A stretch of 64,000 nt of DNA from Acidimicrobiia bacterium (GTDB lineage Bacteria > Actinomycetota > Acidimicrobiia > IMCC26256 > JAOSJM01): contig JAOSJM010000006.1 in assembly GCA_027494165.1 (NCBI GenBank), positions 1-64,000 of the forward strand, written 5' to 3'. The notes beneath the pieces were generated by a model. That model was not told the origin of the DNA, made no database searches, and saw only the letters and a program-made list of their open reading frames with translations. Within the stretch, counting starts at the first letter, position 1, and each line of letters opens with the position of its first letter. Of this stretch, positions 54,108 to 62,353 are shown piece after piece. The translations under genes and the position numbers were made by a program.

Positions 54108-54284
54108 CCCAGATACCGTTTTCGTGCGATACCCGACGGTGGCGGATCGCCCGTGAGGAACCGGCTCGCGGGATGGAAGCTCAAGATCGGGACGCTCGCG
54201 TACCGACCACCAAGAGGACCGATCGTTCGCAAGGACCGACCGCCTGGCGGCAGCGGAGCCACGCCGCATGCACAGGGAGTCCCC
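54108..54284 (+). ncRNA. Long structured leader of the NlpC/P60 gene, possible ydaO-type c-di-AMP riboswitch
   Basis: Actinobacterial NlpC/P60 and resuscitation factor genes are often preceded by a ydaO-type c-di-AMP riboswitch. Here the leader has GAGGAACCGGCTCGCGGG, then ATGGAAGCTC, and CGGGACGCTCGCGTACCGAC, which loosely match parts of that class. The later conserved CCGTCAGCTAACC block is not clear. It ends with AGGGAG just before the ATG. I regard the identity as weak. Confidence 0.35.
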
Positions 54285-55394
54285 ATGAACCACCGGCCCG
54301 GCCGGCGCCTCACCGTCATCGCCCTCGTCGTGGGGCTCGGCGCCACTGCGCTCCTCCCCGCCACCGCAGGCGGCACGCCGATCGACGACAAGCGGGCCCA
54401 GGCCGCCCGCCTCCAGGACCAGATCGAGGCCAACGGGGCCAGGATCGCCGCGCTCGGCGAGCAGTACAACGCCACCCAGCTCCAGATCGACGAGACGAGC
54501 GCCGCGATCGCCGAGACCCAGGCCCGCGTCGCCGCCGCCGAGGCGGAGCAGGCCCGCCTGCGGTCGCTCCTCGCCGCCCGGGCCGCCACCCTCTACAAGC
54601 GGGCGGGTGGGGGCGCCAACGCCCTCCTCCCCGAGATGGACGTCGACGACGTGACCGACCTGGCCTCACGCTCCACGTACGCGGCCGCCGCGACGAGCCG
54701 CGACGAGGCCATCGTCGACGAGCTCACCCGGATCCGGGAGCAGCTCGAGGTCGAGCAGGCGCGCCTCGAGGAGGTCGGCGCCCAGGCCCGGGCCCAGCAG
54801 GAGCAGCTCGACGCCCGGCGCCAGGAGCTCGAGTCCCTCAACGCCCAGCAGATGCGCCTGCTCGACCAGACCAAGGGGGAGCTCCAGGAGCTCATCGAGG
54901 AGGAGCAGCGGCGGCGGGAGGAGGAGGCCCGGCGCCAGGCCGAGGAAGCCGCCCGCCGGGCCGCCGCCGCACGCCGGGCCGCCGCCTCCGGGGCGGGGGG
55001 CCGCGGCCGGTCCAACGCCGAGGCCTTCCCGAACGTGCCGGCGCCGTCCCCGGGTGCGGCGGCGGCCATCGCGTTCGCTCGCGAGCAGCTCGGCAAGCCG
55101 TACCGATACGGGGCGGTGGGGCCCGACTCCTACGACTGCTCGGGCCTCACGATGATGGCCTGGCGGGCCGGAGGCGTCTCGATGCCGCACTACTCGGGGG
55201 CCCAGTACGCCATGTTCCCGAAGGTCCCGCTCGACCAGCTCCAGCCCGGCGACCTCGTCTTCCGGGGCCCGGGGGGCAGCGCCCACGTGGGGCTCTACGT
55301 CGGGAACGGGATGATGATCAACGCGCCCCAGACGGGTGACGTGGTGAAGGTCGCCCCGATCGGCAGCGTCATGGGCGCCGTCCGTCCGGGCTAG
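54285..55394 (+). CDS. NlpC/P60 peptidoglycan endopeptidase with coiled coil (RipA-like)
   Basis: A secreted protein of 369 residues. A signal peptide (VIALVVGLGATALLPATAGG) is followed by two coiled-coil blocks of about 110 residues each and a C-terminal NlpC/P60 domain. The catalytic Cys is in DSYDCSGLTMMAW and the His in GSAHVGLYVGNG; a third residue lies in MINAPQTGD. It cleaves D-Glu-mDAP bonds in peptidoglycan during cell division or growth. The coiled coil probably keeps it inactive until bound. Confidence 0.92.
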   Translation: MNHRPGRRLTVIALVVGLGATALLPATAGGTPIDDKRAQAARLQDQIEANGARIAALGEQYNATQLQIDETSAAIAETQARVAAAEAEQARLRSLLAARAATLYKRAGGGANALLPEMDVDDVTDLASRSTYAAAATSRDEAIVDELTRIREQLEVEQARLEEVGAQARAQQEQLDARRQELESLNAQQMRLLDQTKGELQELIEEEQRRREEEARRQAEEAARRAAAARRAAASGAGGRGRSNAEAFPNVPAPSPGAAAAIAFAREQLGKPYRYGAVGPDSYDCSGLTMMAWRAGGVSMPHYSGAQYAMFPKVPLDQLQPGDLVFRGPGGSAHVGLYVGNGMMINAPQTGDVVKVAPIGSVMGAVRPG

Positions 55395-55469
55395 GGACCC
55401 CGCCCGGCGCCGGACGGAGACGCCACCGGCCGCGGGCGTCGGGCGCCCGGGTCCCCGTACCATGCGCCG

Positions 55470-56551
55470 GTGGCCGCCTCCCCGGATCCGATCCGCCTGA
55501 CGTCCCTCTCCCACGGCGCCGGGTGCGCCTGCAAGCTGTCCCCAGCCGACCTGCGCCGGGTCCTGGGTCTGGTCCGCGGGCTCGGCCCGGTCGAGCACCC
55601 CGACCTCCTCGTCGGCCTCGACACCGCCGACGACGCGGCCGTGTACCGCGTGCGCGACGACCTGGCCCTGGTCGTCACCACCGACTTCTTCACCCCGATC
55701 GTCGACGACCCCTACGACTGGGGCCGGATCGCCGCCACCAACGCCTTCTCCGACGTCTACGCCATGGGAGGCGTCCCGCTGCTCGCGCTGAACCTCGTGG
55801 CCTGGCCCCGCGAGGAGCTGCCCCTCGACCTGCTCGCCCGGGTCCTCGACGGCGGGGCCGACGTGGCCCGGGCGGCCGGCGCGCTCGTCGGCGGCGGGCA
55901 CTCCATCGACGACGCCGAGCCGAAGTACGGGATGGCCGTGGTCGGCACCGTCGAGCCCGACCGGGTCCTCACCAACGCCGGGGCCCGCCCCGGCGACCGG
56001 CTCGTCCTCACCAAGCCGGTCGGGCTCGGGATCGTCTCCACGGCGCTGAAGCACGACTCGGCCCCACCGGAGCTGATCGCCGAGGCGGTGCGCCTCATGA
56101 CGACGCTGAACGCCGGGGCCCGCGACGCCGCCCGGGAGCTCGGGGGGGCCGTCCACGCCGCCACCGACGTGACGGGGTTCGGCCTGCTCGGCCACCTGCG
56201 CGAGATGCTCGTGGCCTCCGGCGCGACGGCCGACGTCGACGCCGGTGCCGTCCCCGTGATCGACGGCGTCCCGGAGCTGCTGGCCGCCGGGATGGTCGCC
56301 GGTGGGACGCGGCGCAACCTCGCCTTCGTGGACCCCGAGGTCGACTGGGGCGGGCTGGGCGAGGACGGCCGGCTCCTCCTCGCCGACGCCCAGACCTCGG
56401 GGGCCTCCTGCTCGCGGTGGCGGCCGACCGGACCGCCGAGCTGGTCGGGGCGCTCGCGAGGCACGGCACCCCGGTGGCGGCCGTCGTCGGCGAGGTGGCG
56501 GCGGCACCCGCCGGGACCGGCCCGACCGGCCCGCGGATCCGGGTCCACTGA
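55470..56551 (+). CDS. selD: Selenide, water dikinase (selenophosphate synthase), one frameshift
   Basis: A 360-residue enzyme making selenophosphate from selenide and ATP. The N-terminus SHGAGCACKLSP carries the catalytic Cys and Lys; here Cys is used, not selenocysteine. LDTADDAAVYRV and GGGHSIDDAEPKYGMAVVGTV, plus TDVTGFGLLGHLREML, match AIRS/SelD. A missing G in 56399-56403 separates QTSG from GLLLAVAADRTAELV. No selA, selB or tRNA-Sec was seen nearby. Use may be in selenoproteins or 2-selenouridine tRNA. Confidence 0.93.
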
Positions 56552-56584
56552 CGACGCCGGCGCGCCGGCCGCCACAATGGGGGC

Positions 56585-57991
56585 GTGCCCGCCGGACCCG
56601 GCCCCGCCGACCCGCGACACGACTCCCCGAGGGGCGAGCTCGTCGCCGCCCTCGGCGCCGTCGTCGGCCCGGGCCACGTCCTCGTCGACCCCGAGCTGCG
56701 CCGGTCCTACGAGGTCGACTGGACCGGGCGGTTCCGGGGATCGACCCCGGCCGTGGTCCGGCCCGGGTCCACCGGGGAGGTCGCGGCCGTGCTCGCGTGG
56801 TGCCACGAGCACCGGGTGGCCGTCGTCCCCCAGGGGGGGAACACCGGGCTCGTCGGCGGCTCGGTCCCCCTCCACGGCGAGGTGGTCCTGAGCCTCCGTC
56901 GGATCGACGACCTGGGGCCCGTCGACCGCCGGGCCCGGCAGGTGACCGCCGGGGCCGGTGCCACCCTCGGCGCCCTCCAGGCCCACGTCGCCGGGGCCGG
57001 CCTCGAGCTCGGGGTCGACCTCGCCGCCCGCGACAGCGCCACCGTCGGCGGGATGGTCGCCACCGACGCCGGCGGCCTCCGGGTGGTGCGCTTCGGCGAC
57101 ATGCGCCACCAGGTCGTCGGCGTCGAGGCGGTGCTAGCCGACGGCTCGGTCCTCTCCCGCCTCAGCGGGCTCGTGAAGGACAACACCGGCTACGACCTGG
57201 CCGGCCTGTTCACCGGGAGCGAGGGCACCCTGGCCGTCGTGACCCGCGTGCGGCTCGCCCTGGTCCCCCGCTTCGAGCACCGGGCCGTGGCGCTCCTCGC
57301 CTTCGGCTCGTTCGAGGCCGCGCTCGACGCGCTCGCCGTGCTGCGCGACCGACTTCCGGCCCTCGACGCCCTCGAGATCCTCTTCGCCGACGGCCTCGAG
57401 CTCGTCCGCCACCACCTCGGCGTCGCCCCGCCCCTCCCCGGCGAGCACGCGGTGTACCTCCTCGCCGAGTGCGCCGACCACCGCGACCCGACCGGGGAGA
57501 TGGCCGGCGCCCTCGCCGGACTGGAAGACCTCGACGACGCGGTGATGGCGACGGAGCCCGGGCCGCGCGCCGCGCTCTGGCGGCTGCGGGAGGCCCACAC
57601 CGAGGTCGTGGCCACCCTCGGGGTGCCCCACAAGCTCGACGTCGCCCTCCCGGCCTCCCGCCTGGCCGAGTTCGAGGGGCGGGTGCGCCGGGCCGTCGAC
57701 GACGCGGTCCCCGGGGCCCGCTGCGTGCTCTTCGGGCACGTCGGCGACGGCAACCTGCACGTCAACGTCGTCGGCGCGGCACCCGACGACCGGCGCGTCG
57801 ACCGGGCCGTCCTCACCCTCGTGGCGGAGCTGGGTGGGAGCATCAGCGCCGAGCACGGCATCGGGACCGCCAAGCGCGACCTGCTCCACCTCGGTCGCAG
57901 CCCCGAGGAGATCGCCGCCTTCCGGGCGGTCAAGTCGGCCCTCGACCCACGCGGGATCCTCAACCCGCACGTGCTGCTGCCGCCAACCTGA
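56585..57991 (+). CDS. FAD-linked oxidase (GlcD/D-2-hydroxyacid dehydrogenase type)
   Basis: A 468-residue flavoprotein. The FAD-binding PCMH motif is PQGGNTGLVGGSVPLHGEVVLSL, with TVGGMVATDAGG after it. The C-terminal domain has LFGHVGDGNLHVNVVG and SISAEHGIGTAKRDLL, with His of the metal/substrate site, typical of D-lactate or D-2-hydroxyglutarate dehydrogenases. The GTG at 56585 lies 7 bases after CACAAT, a probable -10 box. The exact substrate is unknown. Confidence 0.92.
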   Translation: MPAGPGPADPRHDSPRGELVAALGAVVGPGHVLVDPELRRSYEVDWTGRFRGSTPAVVRPGSTGEVAAVLAWCHEHRVAVVPQGGNTGLVGGSVPLHGEVVLSLRRIDDLGPVDRRARQVTAGAGATLGALQAHVAGAGLELGVDLAARDSATVGGMVATDAGGLRVVRFGDMRHQVVGVEAVLADGSVLSRLSGLVKDNTGYDLAGLFTGSEGTLAVVTRVRLALVPRFEHRAVALLAFGSFEAALDALAVLRDRLPALDALEILFADGLELVRHHLGVAPPLPGEHAVYLLAECADHRDPTGEMAGALAGLEDLDDAVMATEPGPRAALWRLREAHTEVVATLGVPHKLDVALPASRLAEFEGRVRRAVDDAVPGARCVLFGHVGDGNLHVNVVGAAPDDRRVDRAVLTLVAELGGSISAEHGIGTAKRDLLHLGRSPEEIAAFRAVKSALDPRGILNPHVLLPPT

Positions 57992-58081
57992 GGGCGGCCT
58001 GAGCGGGCGACCTCCGCCCGTGGACCGGCCCGGTCGGACTCGCGGTGGTGGAGCCGGTCGTGCCCGCAGAGCGGTAGCGTC
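57992..58081. other. Intergenic segment before HEPN remnant
   Basis: About 90 bp with no recognised gene. GCGGTAGCGTCGTG at 58069-58082 could hold a -10 (TAGCGT) for the HEPN gene. Confidence 0.3.
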
Positions 58082-58291
58082 GTGTCTCGTGAGGGCGGTG
58101 ACGACTGGCTCGATCAGGCACGGCGATCTCGACGTCGCCCGCTCCTAGCTCGCGACGGATGGTTCGAGTGGGCGTGCTTCGCGTCGCACCAGGCGGCGGT
58201 GAAAGCCGCTACACGGGGCGCAAGCCGAGCGAGCGATCGGGTTGGCCGAGGAGGTGCTCGAACATGTCGAGCGTTGCGTCCGCCGGCTTGA
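58082..58291 (+). pseudogene. HEPN-domain remnant
   Basis: A frame of 69 residues starts at GTG 58082. DDWLDQARR at the start and DGWFEWACFASHQAAVKAA at the centre match the HEPN pattern (helix, then CFxxHQAAEKA). Between them the reading DLDVARS appears in another frame, so one or more indels affect this stretch. After KAATRGA the sequence becomes unlike HEPN. The R-x4-6-H RNase motif could not be identified. It is followed by an MNT-type gene. It could be decayed or a sequencing artefact. Confidence 0.55.
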
Positions 58292-58617
58292 CGTGGACGC
58301 GGTCCTCGCCCGCCTGCGTCGCTACGCGACCGAGCTCGGGGAACGACCCGAGGTGCGCGCGTGATCCTCATCGGATCGCTCGCCAAGGGCACGTGGTCGG
58401 CGTCGAGCGACGCCGACGTCGTGGTGCTCGTCGACGAGCGCCGTTGCTCCGAGCCGGGTCGGGCCCACGAGTAGGCCCGGCAGCCGCTGGGGATCGGGTG
58501 GACCTCTTCGTGCGGACACCGCTCGGGTCGAGGCCTGGGCCCCGCTTCGCCGCCGAGGTCGAAGCGGGGATCGTCCTGTTCGATCGCAACGCTGACGTCG
58601 CGCGACGTCACCGCTCA
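58242..58617 (+). pseudogene. MNT-type nucleotidyltransferase, frameshifted
   Basis: Three frames together give one protein. First LAEEVLEHVERCVRRLDVDAVL and RYATELGERPEVRA run to a TGA at 58362. Then GTG 58361 begins VILIGSLAKGTWSASSDADVVVLVDERR, with GS-x(10)-DAD of the nucleotidyltransferase active site. Then DRVDLFVRTPLGSRPG and FAAEVEAGIVLFDR follow. Missing or extra bases near 58361 and 58450-58490 explain the breaks. With the HEPN region upstream it forms a HEPN/MNT toxin-antitoxin pair. The extent is approximate. Confidence 0.6.
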
Positions 58618-59622
58618 GGGGATGACGAGCATCCCCAGCTCGGCCTCGAGCTGCTGGCGGGGCTTGGCCCCCAGCGACCCGCGCTCGAGCCGGCCGTTCC
58701 GGAACAGGCCGATGAACGGGATGCTCTGGACCTCGTACTGCTGGGCGAGGGCCGGCTCCTCGTCGATGTTGACCTTCACGACCTTGTAGGAGCCCTGGCG
58801 CATGGCGGCGATCTGCTCGACGATCGGGCTCACCTGGCGGCACGGCGCGCACCACGGGGCCCAGAAGTCGACGATCACCGGAACGTCGCTCTGCAGCACC
58901 TCGCGGGGGAACGACGCGGTGTCGACCGCGGGCACCAGCTCGACCGGGTCGGGAGGGACGGGCTCGGCGGGCCGCTCCCCGGCGATCACCCGGTCCAGCC
59001 AGCCGCGCGCCTGCTGGACGCTCTCCAGGGCCACCTGGTGCTCCATGGGGTACTCGCCGTAGACGACGGGGACGCCGTGCGCCTCGAGGGCGCGGGCGAG
59101 GGCCCGGCCCCGCTTCACCGGGATCAGCGGGTCGTGGGTGCCGTGCTGGACGAGCACCGGGATCCCCGCGGCCGCCTCCCAGTCGTAGTCGAGGCCCGCC
59201 ATCTCCGGGAGGTAGGTGCTCATGGCCAGGACCGCGACCGGATGGGGGCGCTCGCTGCGCCGCAGCCCGAGCGCCAGGGCCATCGCGGCACCCTGGGAGA
59301 AGCCGCCGACCACGGCACCCTCGCGAGCCAGGCCGTGCTCGACGCACGCCTCGTCGACGAGGTCGTCGAGCTCCTGGAGGTGCTCGAGGAACCCGGCGGG
59401 GGCGCGGCCCTCGCCGGCCTCGACGACGCCGCTGATGTCGTACCAGGCGAAGCCGGGACCGGCCGACAGCGGGCCCCGGGGCAGGACGGTGACGAAGCGG
59501 CCGTCGGGGTCGAGGTAGGGAAGGAGCCCACCCAGGTCGCGCTCGTCGGCCCCGAAGCCGTGGACGAGCAGCAGCAGGCGCTCCGCGGTCCCGCCCTTCA
59601 CCACGTTGGTCACCAGCGTCAT
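58615..59622 (-). CDS. Carboxylesterase/phospholipase - thioredoxin fusion
   Basis: A 335-residue fusion. Residues 1-220 are an alpha/beta hydrolase of the phospholipase/carboxylesterase family: LLLLVHGFGADERDL, VVGGFSQGAAMALAL (Ser nucleophile), QHGTHDPLIPV (Asp) and MEHQV (His). Residues about 230-335 are thioredoxin: VIVDFWAPWCAPCRQVSPIVEQIA with CAPC in place of the usual CGPC, and VQSIPFIGLF with cis-Pro. A link between acyl-ester or thioester removal and thiol redox is suggested. The genes around it give no further hint. Confidence 0.9.
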   Translation of the reverse strand: MTLVTNVVKGGTAERLLLLVHGFGADERDLGGLLPYLDPDGRFVTVLPRGPLSAGPGFAWYDISGVVEAGEGRAPAGFLEHLQELDDLVDEACVEHGLAREGAVVGGFSQGAAMALALGLRRSERPHPVAVLAMSTYLPEMAGLDYDWEAAAGIPVLVQHGTHDPLIPVKRGRALARALEAHGVPVVYGEYPMEHQVALESVQQARGWLDRVIAGERPAEPVPPDPVELVPAVDTASFPREVLQSDVPVIVDFWAPWCAPCRQVSPIVEQIAAMRQGSYKVVKVNIDEEPALAQQYEVQSIPFIGLFRNGRLERGSLGAKPRQQLEAELGMLVIP

Positions 59623-59659
59623 CGATCTCGCCTCCCGCGAGGGCCTTCGCCCGGTCGAT

Positions 59660-60472
59660 TCAAAACAGGATGTTCATCCGCTCCAGGACGGCCCGGCCCA
59701 CGGCCTCGTCGCCTTCCACGGTCACCTTCGCGCCGGTCGGGGCGAGGCGCCCGCAGCCGAGGCGACAGAAGGTCCTGGCGTCCATGGCGAGGCGCGCGGT
59801 GGGCTCGCCCCCGTGCCCTTCGAGGATCCGGGCCCGGCCGCCCTCCACACCCACCACGAACGAGCGCCGGACCGGGCCGGTGACCTCGAAGGCCACCGTC
59901 GCGCCCTCGCCGGGTCGCACCTTCTTGCCCACGACGTAGGGCATGGCCGCCACCAGCCGGTCGACCGCGGCCTCGGCGACCGGTCCCTCCAGGTGGCCGG
60001 GGCGACCGACGGCCTCGCGCACGTCCTGCTCGTGGACCCACGAGTCGAAGACCCGGAAGGGCAGGAGGTCGCGGACCGTGCCCGGACCGACCGGAGTCCA
60101 CGACTCGGCGTCGAAGCCCTCCGGAGGGAGGGCGCGCAACCCGGCGATGCGCGCGGCGGTGACCTCCCGGAGCTCCTCGAGGACCTCGGCCCCCGAGCGG
60201 GGGCGCCGGCTGTCGACCCAGGCCTCGTTGACCCGCCCGATGTCGTTGTGCACGTGCGACGCGTCGACCGTCGCGGGCTCCGGGCCGGGACGGCCCAGGA
60301 TGGTGGACTCGATCCCGATGACGTGGGCGATCTGGTCCTGCACGGTCCAGCCGGGACAGGCCGTGGGCCGCCCCCACTCCTCGGGCGAGAGCTCGGCGGC
60401 GAGGGCCTCCATCGACGCCCACACCGCCTCGAGCTGGTCGACGAGCTCCTGGTCGGTCACGTCCCCTCCCAC
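59660..60472 (-). CDS. MDMPI-family (maleylpyruvate isomerase/mycothiol-dependent) protein
   Basis: A 270-residue DinB-like protein. The N-terminal four-helix domain has RPTACPGWTVQDQIAHVIGIES, the MDMPI signature, and DSWVHEQDVREAVGRPGHL contains metal-binding His. The C-terminal domain is SCP2-like. Family members use mycothiol as cofactor in actinobacteria. An alternative start is GTG at 60460. The reaction is unknown. Confidence 0.88.
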   Translation of the reverse strand: MGGDVTDQELVDQLEAVWASMEALAAELSPEEWGRPTACPGWTVQDQIAHVIGIESTILGRPGPEPATVDASHVHNDIGRVNEAWVDSRRPRSGAEVLEELREVTAARIAGLRALPPEGFDAESWTPVGPGTVRDLLPFRVFDSWVHEQDVREAVGRPGHLEGPVAEAAVDRLVAAMPYVVGKKVRPGEGATVAFEVTGPVRRSFVVGVEGGRARILEGHGGEPTARLAMDARTFCRLGCGRLAPTGAKVTVEGDEAVGRAVLERMNILF

Positions 60473-60592
60473 GGTGCGGCACGGTCACGGTCCCGGCGGG
60501 AGCGGGGCCCGCGGGGCCGCGCCGCCGCCGGTCACGACCCCCATCGTCGCACGCGGGACACGGTACGCTCGGAGTACGAGCGAGAGGGAGCG

Positions 60593-62325
60593 GTGGCGAG
60601 GACGGGAGAAGAGGGAAGCGAGCTCGCACGGGCCGGGTTCTTCTCCCCGGCTTTCCGCGCTCTTCCCAGCGCCCAGCGCCTCCGGGAGCTCCAGCACCGC
60701 TGGCAGCGCGTCCTCGTTCTCACGGCCGTCACCGGCGCGCTCACCGGGCTCGCCGTGGCCGGCTTCGAGTGGATCACCAGCCAGGTGCTGCTCGAGTGGG
60801 TGCTCGACCTCCCCTGGGGCCTCCAGATGGTGTGCCCGATCCTGGGCCTGGGCGTGGCGTGGGCGGCGTTGCGGTGGCTCGCCCCGGCTCCCGGGACCGG
60901 CCCCGGGACGGCCGACGAGTACATCCGGAACTTCCACGACCCCTTCCACCACGTCTCGCTGCGGCGGACGCCCGCCAAGGTCGTGGCGTCGATCGCCACG
61001 CTGGGGAGCGGCGGGGCGATGGGCATGGAGGGGCCGTCGCTGTACATGGGCGCCTCGATCGGGTCGTTCGTCCAGCGCCAGTTCGCGCGGTTCTTCTCCC
61101 GGGAGGACATCAAGGTCCTGACCGTCGCCGGCGCCGCCGCCGGTGTGTCCGCCATCTTCAAGACCCCCGCGACGGGCGCGATCTTCGCCCTGGAGGTGCC
61201 CTACCGCAGCGACCTCGCCGCCCGCACCGCCCTCCCGGCACTGGTCGCCTCGGCCACGTCGTACCTCACCTTCGTGGCCTTCGAGGGCACGACTCCCATC
61301 CTCGCCGGCTCGGGGAGCCCGGCCTTCGACGCACCCGACCTCCTCGGCGCCATCGCCATCGGCCTGCTGGCCGGCGGCGGGGCCCGGGTCTTCGCCTGGC
61401 TCGTGCGAAAGGCCAAGGCGATCGTCACGGGGTGGCCGGCATGGAAGCGCCTCCTGCTCGGCGGAGGCGGGCTCGCCGCGCTCGTCGCCGCCAGCCAGCC
61501 GCTGTTCGACGAGACGCTCGTCCTCGGGTTCGGCTACCAGGCCATCCGGTGGGGGCCGACACCCGGCACGCCTTCGAGCTGGTGGCCCTCCTGTTCGTCC
61601 TCCGGGCCCTCGCCACGTCGCTCACCGTCGCCGGGGGCGGCGCCGGAGGGCTGTTCATCCCCCTCGTGGTCCAGGGCACCCTCCTGGGCCGGCTGGTCGG
61701 CGAGGTCGCGGGCAGGGCCTCCACGAGCCTGTTCCCGCTGGTCGGGGCGGCGGCCTTCCTCGGCGCCGGCTACCGCACCCCGATCGCGGCCGTGATGTTC
61801 GTCGCCGAGTCGACCGGCCGCCCCGGGTTCGTCGTCCCGGCCCTCATCGCCACCGTCTTCGCGCAGCTCGTGATGGGTTCGCAGTCCGTCTCCCCGTACC
61901 AGCAGGGGATGCGCACCGGGCACGTGGAACGGCGTTTCACGCTGCCCGTGCGAGCCGCGGTCGTCACCGGGGTGCACGCCTGCCCGTCGGACGCGACCGT
62001 CGAGGAGCTCCTCCACGTGCACTTCGTGCAGGCCCGGGCCCGCTCGATGCCGGTCGTCGACGGCGAACGGCTCCTCGGCATGGTCCGGCTCCAGGACGTG
62101 GCCAAGGTCCCGCGCGACCAGCGGGGGACGACGACCGCCGCCGACCTGCTCCACGCCGACCTCCCGATCCTCCGGCCGCACTGGACGGTTCGCGACGCCG
62201 CCGCGGCGATGTCGAGGGCCGACGTCGACCGGCTGCCCGTCGTCGAGGACGGGAAGTTCCTCGGCGTCGTGACGACGGCGGAGATCGTCCGCCTCGACGA
62301 GATCCTCGAGGCCACCGAGCGGTAG
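60593..62325 (+). CDS. ClC-family chloride channel/transporter with CBS domains, one frameshift
   Basis: A membrane protein of about 577 residues. It has the GSGGAMGMEGPSLYMGA motif (the GxEGP part of the ion path), IFKTPATGAIFALEVPY and AGGGAGGLFIPLVVQGTLLG. At the C-terminus two CBS domains are seen (DATVEELLHVHFV and MPVVDGERLLGMV; WTVRDAAAAMSRADVDRLPVV), which often bind nucleotides. A missing G in 61551-61555 breaks the frame. The GTG at 60593 has GAGAGGGAG upstream, and TACGCT at 60563-60568 is a possible -10. Confidence 0.9.
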
Positions 62326-62353
62326 CGCCGCCGGCGCGCGAGGCTGTGCGCCG

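Noticed and set aside
58082-58291. tRNA-Sec or other tRNA near selD and the HEPN remnant
   Set aside because: GGTTCGAGTGG resembles a T-arm, but no acceptor or anticodon stems could be built around it.
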